DNA of 64,000 nt from Ideonella sp. (GTDB taxonomy: Bacteria; Pseudomonadota; Gammaproteobacteria; Burkholderiales; Burkholderiaceae_C). The stretch lies in NCBI GenBank assembly GCA_015075165.1, contig JABTUY010000011.1, positions 38,825 to 102,824 on the forward strand. Direction: 5' to 3'. Under the pieces are notes generated by a model. It made no database searches and was not told where the DNA came from. It saw nothing but the letters and a program-made list of their open reading frames with translations. The first letter of the stretch is position 1; every line of letters starts with the position of its first letter. Positions 61,036 to 64,000 of the stretch are shown here, in pieces. The translations under genes were made by a program, and so were the position numbers.

Positions 61036-61764
61036 TCAGCCTTCGGCTGGCTCGGCAAAGCCGAGCACAACCCTTCGGGTCCTGGCCGACTTCTTCTCGA
61101 TCTTCGTCACCACCACCGCGCCGATCTCGGCGGTGTTGGCCACGTGCGTGCCGCCGCACGGCTGCAGGTCGATGCCTTGCACGTCGATCACGCGCACGCG
61201 GCCGAGGCCGCGCGGCGGCTGCACGCTCATGCTGCGCACCAGGCCGGGGTTGGCGTCGAGCTCGGCCTCGTCGATCCAGCGGTGCGCGACCGGATGCGCC
61301 TCGCGCACCAGCCGCGCCAGGCCCTGCGTCAGCACTTCCTTGTCGAGCGGCTCGGTCATGTGGAAGTCGAGCCGCGCGTAGTCGGCGGTGATCGAGCAGC
61401 CGTCGACCGGGTGCGGCACCAGCGCGCACAGCAGGTGCGTGGCGGTATGAAAGCGCATGTGGCGATGGCGCCGGCGCCAGTCGATCTGCACGCTGACCGG
61501 CGTGCCCGGCGCGAGGCGCGACAGGTCGCTGCCCGGCGCGACGATGTGCACGATCTCGCCCGCGGCGGCGCCCTTTCTCGTATCGACGATCGTGATCTCG
61601 CTGCCGTCGGGCAGGCGCAGCACGCCGGCGTCGCCGGCCTGGCCGCCGCCTTGCGGATAGCACACGGTGCGGTCGAGCCGGATGCCGGCGTCCTCGACCG
61701 CGACCACGTGCGCCGCGCACTGCTGCAGCGTGGCGTCGTCGCGGAACAGCTCTTCGGTGGTCAT
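61036..61764 (-). CDS. Alanyl-tRNA editing protein (AlaX-like)
   Basis: Removes serine or glycine mischarged to tRNA-Ala. The 242-residue protein matches the stand-alone AlaRS editing domain: 'DRTVCYPQGGGQAGDAGVLR' (about 33-52), the zinc-binding HxxxH in 'HMRFHTATHLLCALV', and 'GIDLQPCGGTHVANTAEIG' with Cys and His. The C-terminal tail 'FAEPAEG' lies in a hairpin-rich sequence (CTCGGC-aaa-GCCGAG, 61051-61065), and a second version of the tail is left downstream. Confidence 0.93.
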   Translation of the reverse strand: MTTEELFRDDATLQQCAAHVVAVEDAGIRLDRTVCYPQGGGQAGDAGVLRLPDGSEITIVDTRKGAAAGEIVHIVAPGSDLSRLAPGTPVSVQIDWRRRHRHMRFHTATHLLCALVPHPVDGCSITADYARLDFHMTEPLDKEVLTQGLARLVREAHPVAHRWIDEAELDANPGLVRSMSVQPPRGLGRVRVIDVQGIDLQPCGGTHVANTAEIGAVVVTKIEKKSARTRRVVLGFAEPAEG

Positions 61765-61788
61765 CGTTCTTGCTCCCGCTGCGGTCGT

Positions 61789-62517
61789 TCAATGCCAGCC
61801 GTGCAGCACGACGTGGCCGAGCGGCGTTTCGAGCGTGGCGCAGAGCGGCGCAACCCGCGCACTGGGCGCGCTCGGCGCCGACGGCGCGGTCGGCGCGTTC
61901 AGCGCCGCCGTCACCGGCCGTACCTCCTCGAAGCGCACCGCCGGCATCCGCAGCACCTTGATCGCCTGCGCCGGCACGCCGCGCAGCGCGAGCGAGCGCA
62001 GCGCGACGCCCGACGGCGGCAGCCGCTCGCACGGATGCGCGCCTTGCTGCCATTCGATCAGCGTGGGTAGCGCGCCGCCGCAGTCGGTGCGGCCGTCGTC
62101 GCGCAGCGTCAGGCGCCACTTCAGCGTGCCGTGCGGCGTGTCGCGCTGCATCGCCTGCAGCGTGCCGGGGTTGAGGCCGCAGTTGATCAGGCCCCAGCGC
62201 AGCATCTCGACCATGCGCGTGCGCGCCACTGCGTGCACCAGGCGCGGCTGCTCGCGCACCGCGGCGCGCAGCGCGGGCTCGTCGATACCGAACCAGCGCG
62301 GCCGTGCGGGCGACGGCGCTTCCGGGTCGATCGCGATGATCTCCAGGTAGCAATCGGGAAACGGCTCGCTGCCGATCGCCAGCAGCCGGTTGTGCGTGCC
62401 CATCAGCGCATGGCGGCCACCGGCCACCGGCGTGGCGCCGAGCGTGGCCTCGCACCAGCGGCTGCCCTGCTCGAGCGATGCGGCGACGATGACGAGGTGG
62501 TCGATGCGGGCGGTCAT
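61789..62517 (-). CDS. Glyoxalase-like (VOC superfamily) protein
   Basis: A 242-residue protein of the glyoxalase-like domain type. N-terminal 'IDHLVIVAASLEQGSRWCEA' and 'GGRHALMGTHNRLLAIG' are the VOC signature; 'YLEIIAIDPEAPSP' supplies the metal-site Glu. The second half includes 'LPTLIEWQQGAHPCERLPPS'. A short Ala/Pro/Ser repeat (APTAPSAPSAPSA) lies near residues 208-220. The reaction is unknown. Confidence 0.88.
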   Translation of the reverse strand: MTARIDHLVIVAASLEQGSRWCEATLGATPVAGGRHALMGTHNRLLAIGSEPFPDCYLEIIAIDPEAPSPARPRWFGIDEPALRAAVREQPRLVHAVARTRMVEMLRWGLINCGLNPGTLQAMQRDTPHGTLKWRLTLRDDGRTDCGGALPTLIEWQQGAHPCERLPPSGVALRSLALRGVPAQAIKVLRMPAVRFEEVRPVTAALNAPTAPSAPSAPSARVAPLCATLETPLGHVVLHGWH

Positions 62518-62536
62518 GGCCGCATGGTTGTCGCGT

Positions 62537-63376
62537 TCACAGCTGCACCGTGCCGGCCACCAGCGCGCACACGTCGCCGCCGATCCAGATGTCGTCGTCG
62601 ATGCGCTGCACGTGCACGCGGCCGGCGCGCTGCAGCGCAGCGCCTTGGGCCGCCACGTAGCGCTCGGGCGCGATGCCGCTGCCGATCAGCCATTGCGCCA
62701 GGCTGGCGTTGAGGCTGCCGGTCACCGGGTCTTCGTAGCCGTCGCCGATGAAGGCGCGCACTTCGAACTGTGCGTCGTGCACGGTCGCACCCGTGTGTGC
62801 GCCGACGACACCGAGCTTCAGCTCGCGCATCGCACCGTAGTCGGGCGCGAGCTGCAGCACGCGCGCGGCCGACGCCAGCCGCACGGCGCACCAGCCGGGG
62901 CCGTTGTCCACCCACTGGTGATCGACCACTTCGCCCGGCGCCAGCGACAGCGCGCGTTCGATGCGCTGCACCAACGCGGCATCGAGCGGCCCGCTGCGGC
63001 GCAGCGGCGGCGCGGCGAACGCGAGCCGCGCACCCTCGCGCCGCACGCGCACCAGGCCGACGCCGCACTGCTGCACCACGGTGCCCGGCGTGCGCGGTTC
63101 GCCGCCGGCAGCGAGCCAGGCGTGGCAGCTGCCCAGCGTGGGGTGGCCGGCGAACGGCAGCTCGCCGCCCGGGGTGAAGATGCGCACGCGGTAGTCGGCC
63201 GCCGGGTCGGTCGGCGGCAGCAGGAAGGTGGTCTCCGATAAATGCGTCCAGCGCGCGAACGCGGCCATCTGCGCATCGTCGAGCCCGCTGGCGTCGTGCA
63301 CCACGGCCAACGGGTTGCCCAGCAGCGGCCGCGCGGTGAAGACATCGAGTTGCGAGAAGCGGCGCGTGGTGCTCAT
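62537..63376 (-). CDS. PhzF family protein
   Basis: Isomerase/epimerase-like protein of 279 residues related to PhzF and diaminopimelate epimerase. Signatures are 'QLDVFTARPLLGNPLAVVHD' (about 9-28), the catalytic Glu in 'THLSETTFLLPP' (about 44-55), 'FTPGGELPFAGHPTLGSCHA' (about 67-86) and 'EDPVTGSLNASLAQWLIG'. Bacterial members outside phenazine operons have unknown substrates. The ATG overlaps the stop of the dehydratase gene (ATGA). Confidence 0.93.
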   Translation of the reverse strand: MSTTRRFSQLDVFTARPLLGNPLAVVHDASGLDDAQMAAFARWTHLSETTFLLPPTDPAADYRVRIFTPGGELPFAGHPTLGSCHAWLAAGGEPRTPGTVVQQCGVGLVRVRREGARLAFAAPPLRRSGPLDAALVQRIERALSLAPGEVVDHQWVDNGPGWCAVRLASAARVLQLAPDYGAMRELKLGVVGAHTGATVHDAQFEVRAFIGDGYEDPVTGSLNASLAQWLIGSGIAPERYVAAQGAALQRAGRVHVQRIDDDIWIGGDVCALVAGTVQL

Positions 63377-64000
63377 CGGTCGCGTGGGGTGGTATCAGGG
63401 TTCAGCACCTGCGCGAAGACCTCGCGGTCGACGTTGCCGCCGCTCAGGATCACCGCGACACGCCGGCCGGCGAAGTGCTCGCGCTGCTGCAACACCGCAG
63501 CGAGCGCGGCGGCGCCGGCGCCTTCGGCCACCTGGTGGGTGCACTCGAACAGCATGCGCATCGCCGCGGCGATCTCGTCGTCGCTCACCTGCACGATGCG
63601 CGCGAGGCCGCGGCGCAGCGTGTCGAGCGCGGCCGCCTCGGGCAGCCGGCACGCCATGCCGTCGGCCAGCACGGTGGTCACCTCGTGCGCGATCACGCGG
63701 CCGGCTTCGAGCGACAGCGCGGTCGCCGGCGCGCCGCTCGAGACGACGCCGATCACCTCGGTGGCCAGGCCGAGCGCATCGCGCGCGGCGATCACGCCAC
63801 AGGCACCGGAGCCGAGGCCGATCGGCACCAGCACCGCGTCGAGCCGCGGCACGGCGTCGAACAACTCCAGCGCGTAGCTGGCGACACCGGCCACCAGGTC
63901 GCGATGGAACGACGGCACCATGTGCCAGCCATGGCGCTCGGCCAGCAGCTGCGCATGCTCGCGCGCAGCCTGGAAGTCACTGCCGTGCTCGACCAACTCG
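63373..64000 (-). CDS. PLP-dependent threonine/serine dehydratase-like protein, C-terminal fragment
   Basis: The last 208 residues of a fold-type II PLP enzyme; the start lies beyond the right edge. Visible features are 'VPSFHRDLVAGVASYALELF', the PLP phosphate-binding glycine loop 'PIGLGSGACGVIAARDAL', 'FECTHQVAEGAGAAALAAVL' and the C-terminal 'VAVILSGGNVDREVF', all typical of biosynthetic/catabolic threonine dehydratases and serine racemase-like enzymes. The PLP lysine is outside the window. Confidence 0.9.
   Translation of the reverse strand, partial: ELVEHGSDFQAAREHAQLLAERHGWHMVPSFHRDLVAGVASYALELFDAVPRLDAVLVPIGLGSGACGVIAARDALGLATEVIGVVSSGAPATALSLEAGRVIAHEVTTVLADGMACRLPEAAALDTLRRGLARIVQVSDDEIAAAMRMLFECTHQVAEGAGAAALAAVLQQREHFAGRRVAVILSGGNVDREVFAQVLNPDTTPRDR

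Noticed and set aside
60837..61070. 77-codon minus-strand frame upstream of vapB
   Set aside because: It overlaps the end of the alanyl-tRNA editing gene in another frame and runs over the relic tail; composition is Arg/Ala/Ser-rich without a ribosome-binding site.

Overview
This window looks like chromosomal DNA of a high-GC betaproteobacterium, most likely a Burkholderiales member of the Rubrivivax/Ideonella/Leptothrix kind. That is inferred from codon use, from the gene families (fused indolepyruvate oxidoreductase, TRAP transporter, cytochrome c', LytS/LytTR pair, CreBC) and from the priA-hemE plus atpIBEFHAGDC neighbourhood, which in Burkholderiales usually lies near the replication origin. 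No rRNA, tRNA, CRISPR array, transposase or prophage genes were seen.

Layout. 1-9.7 kb: housekeeping and small metabolic genes (class II aldolase fragment, rpe, apaG, mltA, fused indolepyruvate:ferredoxin oxidoreductase, GNAT, GFA, PaaI-type thioesterase, NUDIX). 9.9-13.9 kb: a TRAP transporter operon whose large permease carries a proline-rich EPPGA repeat insert. 14-18.6 kb: a clostripain-like protease divergent from a large TPR/winged-helix regulator, followed by a small membrane protein. 18.8-21.4 kb: a LytS-type kinase, a membrane protein and a LytTR response regulator. 21.4-27 kb: YhhN lysoplasmalogenase, Rep helicase, PhoD phosphatase and an AEC transporter. 27-28.4 kb: a RelB-like antitoxin with a zeta-type kinase toxin and a palindromic operator. 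28.5-32 kb: priA and hemE flanking an AT-rich spacer with DnaA-box-like sites.

32-39.6 kb holds the first notable system. The genes creB and creC are followed by an exact CreB 'cre tag' (TTCAC-N6-TTCAC). Then come a VIT/VWA surface protein with a PEP-CTERM-like tail, an exosortase with a Cys/Arg/His triad, an EpsI-like protein and a monofunctional GT51 transglycosylase, joined by 1-4 base overlaps. I read this as a CreBC-controlled envelope display system. 39.9-42.1 kb: lemA and two TPM-domain genes. 42.2-49.8 kb: the complete F1Fo ATP synthase operon on the minus strand with a perfect TATAAT box. 50-54 kb: MBL-fold lipoprotein, aldose epimerase, GNAT, cytochrome b561 and cytochrome c'.

54-60 kb holds the second notable system, a co-directional minus-strand cluster with a distinctly lower-GC core. 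In transcription order it encodes an HlyD-type adaptor, two small double-glycine precursors whose cores share a motif and a cysteine pattern, a secreted ClpP-fold-like protein, a decayed peptide-like fragment, a CPBP membrane protease and a C39-peptidase ABC exporter. It looks like a microcin/bacteriocin-type export locus with an undescribed peptide pair. 60-64 kb: VapBC with a palindromic operator, an alanyl-tRNA editing protein with a relic second C-terminus, a glyoxalase-like protein, a PhzF protein and a truncated PLP-dependent dehydratase.
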